Notes: generated by a model not told the origin, from the sequence alone. A stretch of 64,000 nucleotides of DNA from Neocallimastix lanati (nom. inval.) (GCA_016946835.1 JACVTC010000126.1:1-64000), one strand, 5' to 3'; counted from the stretch's first letter, positions 1 to 12,677 are shown. Numbers and translations are program-made.

Positions 1-1166
1 AAGAATTTAAAGGAAAGAAATTCAAAAAAAAAAAAATAAAGATTTAATAGGAAAAAAAAAATGAAATTTTTTTCAATAAATCATGGACGAAACATCAACA
101 TTTTTCATAGCAATGCTCTCCAAAAAAAAAAAAATAAAAATATATTATTTACCATTAATAATCTTGAAAATATAGAAAGGAAAGGAAAAGAGGAAGATAA
201 TAGTGGGGAATTCGATTAAAAAAAAAAAGTAAAAGCTGGAATATTCTAATCCTAAACAGAGCTTTTGCCTGGAAAAAAAAAAACTAAGATTCATATAACG
301 ACTACTTACTACTTTTTTACGTTAACAAATCAAATCAAAATCAAAAATTAGGAAAAAGATGTTTTTGCGAATAGTTTCAATGAAAATCATTTCCTGAAAT
401 CATTTTTTTTTTATACCATAAAAGAAAAATTAAATTAAAAAATTAAGAGGCCATCACCTAATGATTATTCTTAGTACACAAGCATTAGAAAAAAAAACCT
501 AACTATTTCTAAAAAAAAATAATACAACTCCAAAGTATTCCCATTCAATATTAATTAAAAAGTATTTTATTTTTATGTTTTTCAAAAAAAAAAAAAAAAT
601 TTTTTTTTAAAGAAAATAAATTTTTGTAACTGTGTGCACCTCCCGGTCATCATCATCTTCTTAGGTTACATTTAACTTTCCTTTTAAGCTACAAAATCTT
701 TTGATATGGCAAATAACAAAAAAAAATTTTTTTTTTTTCTCGTTGCTGTTAAACTTTATTTTCTTTTGAAAAACGTTCCAAAGGTATATTTATCGATCTT
801 AAAACTCCAATAGCAATTCATTTTCAAATTTTTTTTTTACCATATTACAAAATAGGAGAAGAACACGCATAGAATTATTTATCAAATATTATTCAAAAAT
901 ATAATAATAATAATAATAATAATAGCAATAATAATAAAAAGATTACATTGATAATAATAATAATAATAAAAGTTTTATTTATAATAATAATAATAAATAA
1001 CAATAATAATAATATTTATATCAATAAAAAAAATGTTACTCATAATATTAATAATAGTAAATTTAACAATAATAATAATTATTAAAAAAAATCGATTCGA
1101 ACTCAAGGAAGAAAAAAGTATAATTTGAAAAAAAATTTTAAATAATAACAGAGGCAAACGTCATCA

Positions 1167-1197
<31 letters not shown>

Positions 1198-1847
1198 GAA
1201 TTACAAGAAACATTTATATTATAAAGAGATATATTTATAAAATTAGAGGACAAAAAAGATCAAGATCAAGATCAAGATCAGTGGTTAAGAAGCAGTCAAT
1301 AAAGAATTTTTGAAAAAAAAAAAAAAAAAAAAAAAAAAAAGGTAGAAAATGAATTGAATGAATTATTTATACAAAGTCATTCAGTATAAATTCATTCATA
1401 CGAATATCAGAAGCAGAAGAGCAGGCAAAATATTCTATCTTCCTTAGATGAATTCCTTAAATACAAAAAAAAACAAAAAAGATTCTAATTAGAAATATTG
1501 TGAAAAAAAAAAAAAAAAAAAAAAAGGCAAAGACTTCGTGACATGGCACATGGAAATTTTTGGAAAAAAAAGGCACATTTAAATGGAACTGAAGCAAGCA
1601 AGCAGGTAAGGTTAAAGTTAATGGAAATAATCGAAACTAAATAGAAGAATTAATTAAAATTTTTTTTTATAAGATTAAAAAAAAAAAAAAAAAAAGTGAT
1701 CCATGTATGTATATATACGTCAAAATTTGATTTCGAATAAATAAATTATTGAAATATATATGTATATGGACGTTGGCTATTAACTCTATACTATGTAGAT
1801 AATATTATATTAAATTAGCTCAGAAACGAGAAATCTTTTATCTGAAG

Positions 1848-1879
<32 letters not shown>

Positions 1880-3250
1880 GAGAAATGAAACGAAACGAAA
1901 CGAAACGAAAACGTAATGATTAAAAAGATTAAAATTTTTAACATTAAAAGACATTGATGATGTGGATTTTTGATTTTTCTTGCCAATTGCCAAAAAAAAA
2001 AAAAAAAAAAAGATATTTGAAAATAAAATTTGAAAATAAAATTATTAAATACAGGATATATATATATACTTAAAACCAAAAAAAAAAAAAAAAAAGATAT
2101 TATAAAATGATCTCCTCAGAAACTCGACAGGCAGCTTAGGTTCCATTATTGAGGGGACAAAAAAAAAAAAAAAAAAAAAATTCCAACATCATATTTTTCT
2201 GTACTATATATCAATATATTTATATAAATATATATATATATATGTATATTTATTATTATTATTATTATTTTATTAGGTATCTAATTTTTATTCCATATAA
2301 TACGATATAATATAATATAATATAATATAATATAATATAATATAATATAATAAATAAATAGGATTTATATATTTAAATAAATTTAATTGAAATGATTTAT
2401 ATATAGATTATTATATTTTACAATATTTGGAAATGGGATTTATAAAAAAACTTTTATTGACATCGTGTATTTTTTTGTATTTGTAATATAACTCGGTTTC
2501 TTTGAATAACTTTTTTTTTAAACAGAGAAGAAATTATTTATTGATTAATTAATTAAAAAAAAAAAAATATTTATATATATATATATGCTTGTTAATATAT
2601 GAAATGTAAAAATTATAACATTATTATATTATTATTTAATTTAATTGACTTTTATTTATTTAATATAATATAAAAATAAAATGTTGAAGAAGGGAAAAAG
2701 CCAAGGGCAAAGAATAAAATATAAAGAAAAAAAAGTATTCTTTATATTATACTTTTTAATTAGAAAAAAAATATTTTAAAAATAATTAAGAATTATTTAG
2801 TTTAATATTATAAAAAGAATAATATAAATAATAAAAAATTCATAATAATGATAACACATAAATACATATATATAAAAAATATAATAAAAATATATGAAAT
2901 CATAATAAAAATATATGAAATCATAATAAAAATTATAATAATATAAAATAATTAAAATTAAAAAAAAAAAAAAAAGAATAAAATAAAATGTTTTAAGAAA
3001 TGAATAAAATTATTTAATTTACTTTGTTATTTAGTTATTGAAATTCCATAAAATTTATGTATTTATGTAGAATTTATGGAGGGTGGTGCGTTTCGGAATG
3101 TGGCTTTAAATGTTTTTACATAAATTTTCATTTAGGAAAATGATTTATATTATATTTTATAAATTTTTAAATATGAATAAAATATATAAAACATTAAAAT
3201 AAAATTGCACATATAATTTCTTTGTAAAAATAATTATTAAAAATAATTAA
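1..3250. other. Gene-free A-rich region
   Basis: No coding region can be supported here. The + strand carries about twenty runs of 9 or more A and far fewer T runs, most strongly between 1 and 2200. Short arrays are present: (GATCAA)n at about 1258-1280, (GAAAC)4 at 1887-1906 and (TATAA)n at about 2304-2352. Open frames on the - strand (975-1157, 1810-2079) encode only Phe/Ile/Leu-rich strings from the homopolymers and are not genes. Confidence 0.7.
2304..2352. repeat. (TATAA)n microsatellite
   Basis: About nine consecutive TATAA pentamers followed by TAAATAAATA. Plain simple repeat in non-coding sequence. Confidence 0.85.
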
Positions 3251-3327
3251 AATGTGATATATTTCAAAAGAATTGATGATTTAAAAATATATTTAATTCG
3301 CCATATTCTGAAATATAATAAAGAAAG

Positions 3328-3993
3328 ATGCTGTATTTATTATCCATTAACAACATCCTTAACTACGTTACTCAAGAAAAAGTTAAGAAATTACGTAAAA
3401 AAGATATCAAAGATGAATTGTCCAAATATACCCCGGATGAATTCTATGACACTCTAGTATATGAAAAAAACACTAAAACTAAGGATATAAACATTGACAT
3501 AACAGCAAAATGGATAATTTTAAATAGTCTAGGTGAAAAAACCCAAAGTATTATAAAAGGTGATGGCAAAACCGCTTATGAAATATGGAACGTCCTAAAA
3601 AATTCATTCACCAAAAACACTGGGACGTTAAAGATAGAACTTAAAAAAAGATTAGAAAAATTCAAGTATAATACAGATACAGATATAAATATTTTCATAA
3701 CCAACCTACAAAACACCATTGACGAACTCGAAAGGGTTGATTCCGATTTAAGCACAGACACAAAAATCGGAATTTTAAATAGAAGTGTTCCGGACAACCT
3801 AAGATGGTTAAATGTATTTCAATACAAAAAGAACTGGGAAAAATGCAAGGATTATGTAAAGAACATACCCCCAGATATAATTTTTTCAAACTTCAAAGAG
3901 TCCACATATTCTAAAAGCAACAATAATATCTTCCTTGCAGTTAATCAAAATAAAAACCAAAGGGAAGAAACCATAAAAATAATATTAAAATAA
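3328..3993 (+). pseudogene. Copia gag-like polyprotein region
   Basis: This 221-codon open stretch matches the Copia gag (UBN2-type) pattern: a helical segment with KTAYEIWNVLKNSFTK, then LQNTIDELERVDSDL and the motif PDNLRWLNVFQ, which recurs almost unchanged in the - strand copy at 31.2-31.5 kb. A zinc knuckle of the form C-x2-C-x4-H-x4-C follows at about 4020-4065 (CNYCGKWGHYFYEC). In Copia elements this protein forms the virus-like particle. It is part of a broken element. Confidence 0.8.
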
Positions 3994-4289
3994 AAAGAAG
4001 TAATACAAAAAACGGAAGATGCAACTACTGTGGAAAATGGGGACACTACTTTTATGAATGTCTAAAAAGGAAGCAAAACAGAATAACAAGAAAAAGAAGA
4101 TTTTCCAAAAGTAATACAAAAGGCAAAACCAATATCGTAAGAAATTCCAAGAAAAGAAAATATGCTAATCTACTAGAAAGAAATAGTTATAATACTGATT
4201 TTGCTGATACTTTTATACAAGATTTTAACTTAAATGAAAACTTAAATTTCAATTCAATCTCAACAGATCTTTACAAACGTAATGATCAA

Positions 4290-5400
4290 AAGGAAATGAT
4301 ATGCTGGATACTTGATTCTGGTGCATCCATCAATATTACTAATCAATTAAATAAATTGCAAAATATTAAAAAATGAAATGAAAATGTTTATCTAGCCAAT
4401 AACCAATTAATATCAACCCAGTTTATTGGTGATTTTATTGGATATATCGACAACTGTAAATTTACTATCAATAACGTATATTATTCACCAAAAATTAATA
4501 AAAATTTATTATCAATAGGAATGCTTACACAACAAGGTTATAAAATTATATTCAAAAACTTTAATAATAAATCTTATGTTATTATATATGATCAACACTC
4601 TAACAGAATTCAGAATATAATTTTAGATAATATAAATACATTTAAATTATGGATTTCAACACATCCATTCAATCTTTTAAACCCAAATCAATCTAAGTTT
4701 GTAAACGAAATCAATTATAAATATTAAAAATCTATAGACAAACTCAATTTATGGCACAGAAGACTCGGACACTTTAACATTGACAATATTAAACAAAAAT
4801 TATTAAAAAATAAATATAAATTCAAAATGTCCACTCTGTATTAATTTTAAACTCAAAAATAAACCGTTCAAAAAATCCTTCAGTAGAACATCAAGAATCT
4901 TTGAACTATTACACATGGATTTAATTGGTCCATTACCAGATTCATTCTACGGTAATAAATACATAATTTCCATTCTAGATGATCATTCCAGATATGTCTG
5001 GACATTATTTATTAAGAACAAATCAGAAACATTTTCTTCATTTTATAACTGGTTCATCCAAATAAAAAATATTTTTAACAATAGAATAAAATACATCCGT
5101 TCTGACAACGGTACAGAATTCAACAATAAAAATTTTAATAACTTCTGTAATAGCTATGGAATTCAGCATCAATTTACTGTTCCCTACCATCCGCAACAAA
5201 ATGGTAGAGTAGAAAGATTTAACGGCGTAATCATCAACTCTGCTAAAACAATGATGAAAGATGCAAAGTTAAGTCACCAATTTTGGCAAGACGCTGTTTC
5301 TACCTCAAACTACATCTACAATAGAATTCCACATAAAGGAACAAATAATAAAATATCATAAGAAATATTAACAAAAAACAAAGTTAACTACTCTAATATA
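4290..5400 (+). pseudogene. Copia protease and integrase region
   Basis: The protease active-site motif WILDSGASINITN lies at about 4310. Integrase core motifs follow: HMDLIGPLPDSFYGNKY (first catalytic Asp region), ILDDHSRYVW, YIRSDNGTEFNN (second Asp) and HPQQNGRVERFNG (catalytic Glu), all clearest in 4915-5361. The family inserts element cDNA into chromosomal DNA. Remnant of a broken element. Confidence 0.87.
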
Positions 5401-5611
5401 AGAGTTTTTGGTTGTAAGGTCTTCTATTACATTCCAAAAACTCTTCGTTCTAAACTTGAAAATAATGCTTCCCTTGACATCTTTCTTGGATATAATGACA
5501 ACCCAACAGCATACAAAATATTGGACATTTCAAACAACAAAATTATAATTTCAAGAAATGTAGAGTTTTTCGAATTTACTTCTGGCAATTCATCACTATC
5601 TCATTGCTATA

Positions 5612-5905
5612 ATGATATTACAAATTTTACATCCAAATTATAAAATCAGAAGGAGTAATTATGAAAACAACTATTATAATGATAATACTTACAACAGTAA
5701 CACTAATGATAACATCAGCTACAATTACAACAATATATATCCAATAAAAATACCAAATATCAACAATAGAAATAAAAGATCAATATACCATAAAATTAAC
5801 AACAAAAATGAAATAATTAATAACAATATAGGAAATGAAAATATAAACATTAATAAAGATAAAAACAGAAACAATTACACAAACAACACTGACACCACTA
5901 ATAAC

Positions 5906-5940
<35 letters not shown>

Positions 5941-6097
5941 TAATAGCAATAATAGTAATAATAATAACAGCACCAATAACAACAACAATATCAACAACAA
6001 TAATAATATTATTAAGAATAGTACCAATAACCTTCCAAATGGTATAAATGAAAACAATCAGCTTGACATAAATAATATTTCAAACAATACATATTAA
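5612..6097 (+). pseudogene. Copia Asn-rich linker
   Basis: About 160 codons dominated by Asn (AAT/AAC runs) with scattered Thr, Ser and Ile. It lies between integrase and reverse transcriptase, where the related - strand copy has an even longer Asn-rich linker (28.9-29.6 kb). No domain is recognisable. Such AAT/AAC-rich spacers are typical of proteins in very AT-rich genomes and probably act as flexible tethers. Confidence 0.65.
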
Positions 6098-6189
6098 AAC
6101 AATGAAATAAAAAATAATTTTAGAAAAAGAAAAATTAATAAAAGTCAAAACCATATAAACAAAATACATAAAAAACAAAGTATAGATAA

Positions 6190-7606
6190 TACGTTACGTG
6201 AACCAACAAGCTTCGATGATATAAATAACTTAAAAGACAAAGAAGAATGGTTAAAATCAGTAAAAGATGAATTGGAAAATATGAAAAACTTAAATGTTTA
6301 TAAAACTATTAACTCAATACCAGAAAATGCAAATATAATATCTTCAAGATGGATCTTTAAATACAAGAAAAATGCACAAGGCCAAATTACAAAAAGAAAA
6401 TCCAGGCTGGTAGTCAAGGGATTTACCCAACAGTTTGGTATCGATTATAAAGATACATACATTCTCACCCACTCTCAAACAAGATTCAATCAGTATTCAC
6501 TGATATAGCGGTACAAAATGATTTCAAAATCGAGCAAATAGACATTAATGCAGCTTATCTAAATGCCGATCTAAGAAAAGATTTATATATGAAACCACCA
6601 AAGGGACATGAAGATTATAACAAAAGATATTGGAAACTAATAAAAGCAATTTATGGACTTAAACAAAGTGGTGCAGAATGGAATGAAGAATTAAATAACC
6701 ATTTAACAAAAATCGGATATTAAAGATTATCAAGCGAACCATGTTTATATATTAAAAGAAATAAAGAAAATAAAATAATAAGTATATTGGCAATGTACGT
6801 AGATGATATAATGTTAGCTGGAACAAAAAGTTCAATAGAAGACAAAAAGAAACTAATAAAAAACAATTTTAAAATTAAATATATTGGTAAAGTAGATTTT
6901 ATAATTGGAATAAAATTTATAAACTATAAACATGGTTACTTTTTAAATCAATCTAGATATTTGAAAGAAATATTAGAAAAATTCAATATGTCCAATGTTT
7001 CACCAAATAGAAATATGACTCCAGTAGAGAACAAGGAACTAAGAAAAATAAAATTTAATGAAAAAAATATAGAAGTGCCATAGGGAACTTATTATATCTT
7101 AGTATATATACCAGGCCGGATATAATATATGCCGTATCCAAAGCTGCAAGAAAATCTAAAGAACCAAATCTAGAAGACTGGAATAATGTAGTAAAAATAT
7201 TCAGATATTTGAAAGATACATTAGAATATGGATTAAATTTCACGAGAGACCAATATATTATGGCATTCGTTGACGCAGATTACGCTTAGGATTTAATAAC
7301 TAGAAGATCAACTACCGTATTTATTTATAACAATTGGTGGTACACCAACAAGCTGGTGTTCCAAGTTACAACATTGCGTTTCAACATCCACAGATGAATC
7401 AGAATACTACAGTCTTATTGAATGTAGTAAAACATTGTATATGGTATTTAAATATGTTGAAGGAATTGAAGCATAGTATTAAATACATTGAAATAAACAT
7501 AGATAAAAAAGATGCAATATACAACGCTAAAAATCAATCTATCAATCCAAAAATAAAACATATGGATATTAGAGTGCATTATATTAGAGAATTAATAAAA
7601 AAATAA
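6190..7606 (+). pseudogene. Copia reverse transcriptase and RNase H
   Basis: RT begins with REPTSFDDINNL and continues through SRWIFKYKKNAQGQI, RKSRLVVKGFTQQFGIDY, IEQIDINAAYLNADL and the catalytic motif AMYVDDIMLAGT (YVDD), then a connection region and RNase H ending IRVHYIRELIKK at about 7600. All are standard Copia blocks in order. The same domain chain, with longer open frames, is present in the - strand copy at 27.6-28.9 kb. Broken and non-functional. Confidence 0.88.
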
Positions 7607-7798
7607 TAAAATTAAATTAAAATATAATAAGTCAAGAATTTAACTTTGCTTACGGATTTACAAAATACTTAAACAACACAGCAATGGAAAAATTTAGAAA
7701 TTCAATATTAACTAAGATATCCAATATACAAAATTAATCATTTTTATTCTATCACAAAGTATATTATTCAAATATAACAGTTACTGAGAGTTATATTT

Positions 7799-7980
7799 GA
7801 GGAGGAATATTATAAGATAAATTATTTACTAAATGATTATTTGAATCTAACTTATCCAATCACATTAAATAAATATGTTAACATTAGATATAAAAAGATA
7901 AATTATGTATTTTGTATTATTGTAATACTTAATCTTCTATTATTTATATTTTTTATAATTAAATAAAATATTTTACATTA
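7799..7980 (+). repeat. Candidate polypurine tract and 3' LTR start
   Basis: GAGGAGGAA at 7799-7807 sits about 190 bases past the RNase H end, where Copia elements carry the polypurine primer. The AT-rich sequence from 7808 would be the 3' LTR, but no matching 5' copy was found, so its length is uncertain. Confidence 0.45.
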
Positions 7981-8152
7981 TAATAATGATATTCATAATG
8001 ATAATGACTATAGTAATGACAGTGATAATGAAAGCAGTGACTCCGAAGAATACAATTTTGAAAAAATAAATATTAATGACCTTAATTCTGTTTTGAAAAA
8101 TTTAGAAATTAGTAAAGTAAATCAGTCATCAAATCAAGAAAGCAGATTATAG
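7967..8152 (+). pseudogene. Acidic Asp/Ser/Asn-rich fragment
   Basis: An open stretch of 61 codons ends at TAG (8150-8152). The middle reads NDNDYSNDSDNESSDSEE, followed by a helical tail NDLNSVLKNLEISKVNQ. There is no start codon, and it directly abuts the 3' end of the Copia element. It may be the last exon of a host gene separated from its 5' part by the insertion, or simple-sequence chance. No function can be assigned. Confidence 0.3.
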
Positions 8153-8267
8153 TAAGAACGCTTACTTAACGTTTGCACAGAAATAGCTTCATATTCTCGG
8201 AAATAGGAACGAACTTTTCCAGATTTTTACATTCCCGTACAATTTTATATTTAAATTTTTAATGAAC

Positions 8268-9290
8268 TTATCCAGTGGTAATATTTTTATTTTTCAAAGT
8301 AAAATATTTTATGCTACGATATAAGAAATAAGAAAAGGTATCAATACGACTATTATAATATTGAATATTTCCTTCATTATGAAATAATGATTTTGCAATT
8401 ACCAAATAAGTATAGAATTTAGTACTTTTATCATCATATGACGAATCGTTTGATGATGACTCATTACAATGTAAGTAGTCTGGATTAAAGTGGCTATCGA
8501 TCATTCTATCAACCATGGATAATATTTTATTACGACTTTCGGAACGACGAACTATAATAGAATGTAATGTTTCTTCAGGAAAGGCATCCGGAATAATAAT
8601 ATTAATATCTTTAGGTAAAATTTTCACCAATCACCACCGATAGGATTATATTTTTAATTTTCATCCAAGGAAAGCGAAGGATTCAAATGATGAAGAATAT
8701 ACACCAATGATATACTTTGTCTTTCATGCGACTTAATTCCTTTTATACGTAACTCTTGGAAAAATAATGAATAATAAACTCTAATATCTAATAAGGTATA
8801 TCTTTTCATATTGCTTAATTTTTTTTTCTCGACTTTTATTTGAAAATCTATAATGTATATCAATATTAGTGTATTCATTGTTTAAATCCACATAATTTTC
8901 ATTCCATAAATTATGGTAATCTAATTTAACCTTTTCACTTTTTCTTTTACTTATTGTAGATTGCTTTAACATAATCTTTTTTAAATATACAATATATTTA
9001 TAATCGGTAAACATCTCCAGAGATTGAAATTTTCCTTTTTCATTACATTCCTTATACTCAATACGATCCTCCTTATAAACAAAAATAGGAGTACAAAATA
9101 TCTCTTGTGAAATAATTACTTTTTCAATCCCATCTACAACGAAATACTCCATCGATTGGTGCTGGTATTTTAATTTCATAATCATCATGAATAAAGGATA
9201 TATAGTAAGTTTTTTTTCTCTACCATCAAATAATCATACTCTACTTCTGGAATAGAAATAGTCAAAGGATTTAATTTAGGTAGCTTTTTT
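8268..9290 (-). pseudogene. Unrecognised gene, disrupted
   Basis: Three overlapping open stretches on the - strand (8781-9188, 8654-8878, 8268-8630), plus a piece at about 9215-9290 reading LPKLNPLTISIPEVEYDYL, look like one protein of about 330 residues split by at least three frame changes. Recognisable stretches are YSLFFQELRIKGIKSHERQ, PDAFPEETLHSIIVRRSES and IDTFSYFLYRSIKYFTL. There is no signal peptide, no membrane segment, and no family I know. At least one break coincides with a run of A (about 8819-8828), so sequencing error is possible. Between 8152 and 8268 nothing else is seen. Confidence 0.45.
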
Positions 9291-9376
9291 TTCTAAAAAT
9301 ACTTTAATATCAAACAACTTTTTTTTATAAATATTTAATATTATTAATTTTGATTTATTTAAATAATATACATTAT

Positions 9377-11560
9377 TTAAAGAGAAAGTAACACAAAAAG
9401 TAAAACTAAAGAAATTAATAAAACATTATTACTTTTAATGGTAACAGCACTTGAAACATGATGTAATTTGACATTTTTCTAATTCTAATTCAAAAAGTAA
9501 TTTTTAGCTACGGTTAATTCATCATAAGAGTAACTTCAAGTAGTAGTTGATAGACTTTCATAGGCTGCCATTTGGTCTAAGTCATAATTTTTATATATGT
9601 TAATGGCTGATTCCGTACAAAGTTTAGACTTACATGTATCATTTAAAATATTAGAATTACCTTCTCGTCTAATTGAAGTCAAAGCAAAAGGACATAAATT
9701 TCCATTTTCATCCGTTTGACATGACATTTGGTAAGATAATTTCAAAGATTTTATTAATGATGATTGAAACATCTCAACAAAATTGGAGTTTTCTCTTCAT
9801 ATAGAATAAAATTCTAATGGATTATTATAAAATTTTTGACATTTATCACTGTTAATTTTAGAGCATACATTTTTGTAATTATTTATAGTAAGTTCACTAA
9901 TACAATCTTTATATTCCGACTTTTCTTGTTCCTCAATACATTCTTTACTTATAGAACATATCATTATAAGATTTTGCTCCTTGATAAAGAGTAGCTACAT
10001 TAGCTAATCCATTTTTATTTTCAAAATTTTCTAATGTAACATATGGATTATATTTTGATACAGCATTCATAGCTTCATAAAACTTTAAACTTGAATAATC
10101 ACGAATAGACTGAATATCATTTGGAATAAATTCATTATTAAATTTTCCAAAATTTTGTTTCGATATCACTAATATCTTCTGAATTTCTACTAGCTGGAGA
10201 AAGATATCTTGTATGAATATATCTTGATTTATAAGATTTTTTTTTTAATAATGTGGTACTAATACCATCATTAGCTTTATCTACAATTTCTGTCATATAT
10301 TTGACTTTGGTGGAAAATACTTTTCCATCTTTACATATATTATTCAAGTCTGAAAGAGTAACTTCTTTAATAACAGATTTACCTCATGTATATGTTGTTC
10401 CAAAAGCATCTTTATCATAGATATCAGTTATTCTTTGCAACTTCTTTTATAGCTACAATTGTAATTTTTTATTAATAATATAGTTATAACGCTGAAGTAT
10501 GCTATTGTCTAATTCAACTGGTTTAATTGGTTCACTAATACTAAGCTTATCACTATATATTTCATCATGATGAATGGCTACAGCAACTAAATTATTGTAA
10601 TCACTTGTCAATGAAATAAAATCAGTAATGTAACGTTCATGTCCAATATCTGATGTAAATGAATTAATTTTTTTTTACTTTCTTGTTTTATAAATATATC
10701 TAAATTATGAACTACAGTATAAATTCTATGAGAAAGTCTTTCATTTTCTGGATCACTATTAATAATTTCAAGTTTTAATCCATTAAAAATATATTCTTTA
10801 TCTTTTATTGAAATATCTTTATTTTTAAATGTATTTATCATAGTTATCTGGATTCTCAAAATCAATATTTTCTAATCCTGGAACGGATAAAAAGTTTTCT
10901 GATGGTTTAACGTTTTCATCAATTGGCAAACCTTGCTTAGAAGTTACGGAATTATATAAAATTTATGAACTACTTCACTATTGAGACTTGGTTCACCATT
11001 TTTTTCTAATTCTATATCATTTACTTCTTTAATTTCATTTAGCTCGTTTCGTATTTTTATCAATTCATCTTTGAAGCTATCATCATCCAAAGCTTCGATG
11101 CCATTATATAATTTTTCCACAGCCTCATCAATTGTTTCAGATTCTAAAATTGTCATAGGATTAATTTTCGAAGAAAAATTATCTTCATTAGTATTAATAC
11201 CAACACCATAAATAAGATTATCTTTATTTTTATTTATAATAGAATTTAATTTTTTAACTGAGTCTAATAATTTATATTTATAAAGATAGGATTGAGAATC
11301 CTTATTATAACTATTTATATAAATTAATTCATAACCGTTTTCATCAACAATATATCCATATTTATTTTCATGTAGATTATAAACTTTATAAAAATAAGAT
11401 TCCATTGTATTTATGGATTCTTCATTAACCTTAAATTTATTTTTTTTATTTAGATATTCCGAATTAGAAGGTTGTTCTTTAAATCCATTAATAGCATTAA
11501 CGAAAAATAAAATAAAATAAAATAAAAAGTAGAATATTAAATAAGAAAGTACAGATTTAA
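9377..11560 (-). pseudogene. Secreted Cys-rich protein, disrupted
   Basis: On the - strand a hydrophobic leader (ending FYFILFFVNA) is followed by NGFKEQPSNSEYLNKKNKF, a Lys/Asn/Glu-rich ectodomain (10944-11480, open for 150+ codons), shorter open pieces at 10608-10865, 10138-10347 and 9945-10169, and a Cys-rich C-terminal module (about 9536-9960). The module has EYKDCISELTINNYKNVC, DKCQKFYNN, NLCPFAL, LNDTCKSKLC and LDQMAAYESLS. A last piece, AVTIKSNNVLLISLVLLFV, looks like a GPI-anchor signal. The Cys module is paralogous to the intact gene at 33768-34439. About six frame changes or stops interrupt the gene, several near A/T runs. No start codon is visible, because the leader merges into a minisatellite. 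Function unknown; probably a cell-surface protein. Confidence 0.6.
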
Positions 11561-12260
11561 TAAAATAGAATAAAATAAAATAAGAAGTAGAATATTAAAT
11601 AAGAAAGTACAGATTGAATAAAATAGAATAAAATAAAATAAGAAGTAGAATATTAAATAAGAAAGTACAGATTGAATAAAATAAAATAAAATAAAATAAA
11701 AAGTAGAATATTAAATAAGAAAGTACAGATTGAATAAAATAGAATAAAATAAAATAAGAAGTAGAATATTAAATAAGAAAGTACAGATTGAATAAAATAA
11801 AATAAAATAAAAAGTAGAATATTAAATAAGAAAGTATAGATTGAATAAAATAAAATAAAATAAAATAAGAAGTAGAATATTAAATAAGAAAATACAGATT
11901 GAATAAAATAGAATAAAATAAAATAAGAAGTAGAATATTAAATAAGAAAATACAAATTGAATAAAATAGAATAAAATAAAATAAAAAGTAGAATATTAAA
12001 TAAGAAACTACAGATTGAATAAAATAAAATAAAAAGTAGAATATTAAACAAGAAAGTACAGATTGAATAAAATAAAATAAAATAAAAAGTAGAATATTAA
12101 ATAAGAAAGTACAGATTGAATAAAATAAAATAAAATAAAAAGTAGAATATTAAATAAGAAAGTACAGATTGAATAAAATAAAATAAAATAAAATAAAATA
12201 AAATAAAAAGTAGAATATTAAATAAGAAAGAACAGATTGAATAAAATAAAATAAATTAAA
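11500..12260. repeat. ~58-bp minisatellite, about 13 copies
   Basis: The unit starts GTAGAATATTAAATAAGAAA, continues with GTACAGATTGAATAAAAT and ends in a variable number of AAAAT pentamers. Copies run from about 11529 to 12215, with unit length varying from about 45 to 70 bp by pentamer number. The array overlaps the leader-peptide region of the disrupted secreted gene at its left end. Related units occur inverted at 54283-54710 and 60010-60175. Confidence 0.92.
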
Positions 12261-12646
12261 ATAAATATTTGAATTATAATAAAAATACAAGTACTAATAA
12301 AATAAAATAAAAAAAAATAAATATGTGAATTATAATAAATTGCAAGTATCAATCGAAACAAAATAAAATAATATAAAATAAATAAATATGCAGTGAAATA
12401 ATAATATATAATGTGATAAAATAAAATAAATAAGATATTGATATAAAATTAATATTTTTTTTTTTTTTTTTTTTTATTATTTTATAATAAAAATTATTTT
12501 TTAGTTTAATGTGGTTATGAAATATAGTAACTATTATAAAGTAAAAAAAAAAAAAATTATATTAATATAAAGTAAATACCATTATTCTTAAAAACAATAT
12601 TTATCATATACATTATATTATTATTTATAAAAGTTTTAAGTTTTTA

Positions 12647-12677
<31 letters not shown>

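Larger units (their letters stand above)
3254..7980 (+). mobile_element. Ty1/Copia LTR retrotransposon, decayed
   Basis: The parts appear in Copia order on the + strand: gag-like region (3328-3993), zinc knuckle (about 4020-4065), aspartic protease (about 4300), integrase (about 4740-5400), Asn-rich linker (5612-6097), reverse transcriptase (6190-7100) and RNase H (7250-7606). Integrase ahead of RT is diagnostic of Copia against Ty3. A purine tract at 7799-7807 marks the likely start of the 3' LTR; the 5' LTR was not recognised. The copy carries many breaks (roughly ten or more), so it is old and inactive. It belongs to the same family as the - strand copy at 27.6-32.0 kb, with which it shares gag and RT motifs. 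Confidence 0.9.

Noticed and set aside
1810-2079. 89-codon frame on the - strand
   Set aside because: Mostly Phe/Leu from reverse-read A runs, no conserved motif, interrupted by homopolymers.
11500-12260. CRISPR-like array
   Set aside because: The spacing elements are not unique spacers but variable AAAAT pentamers; it is a minisatellite in a eukaryotic genome.
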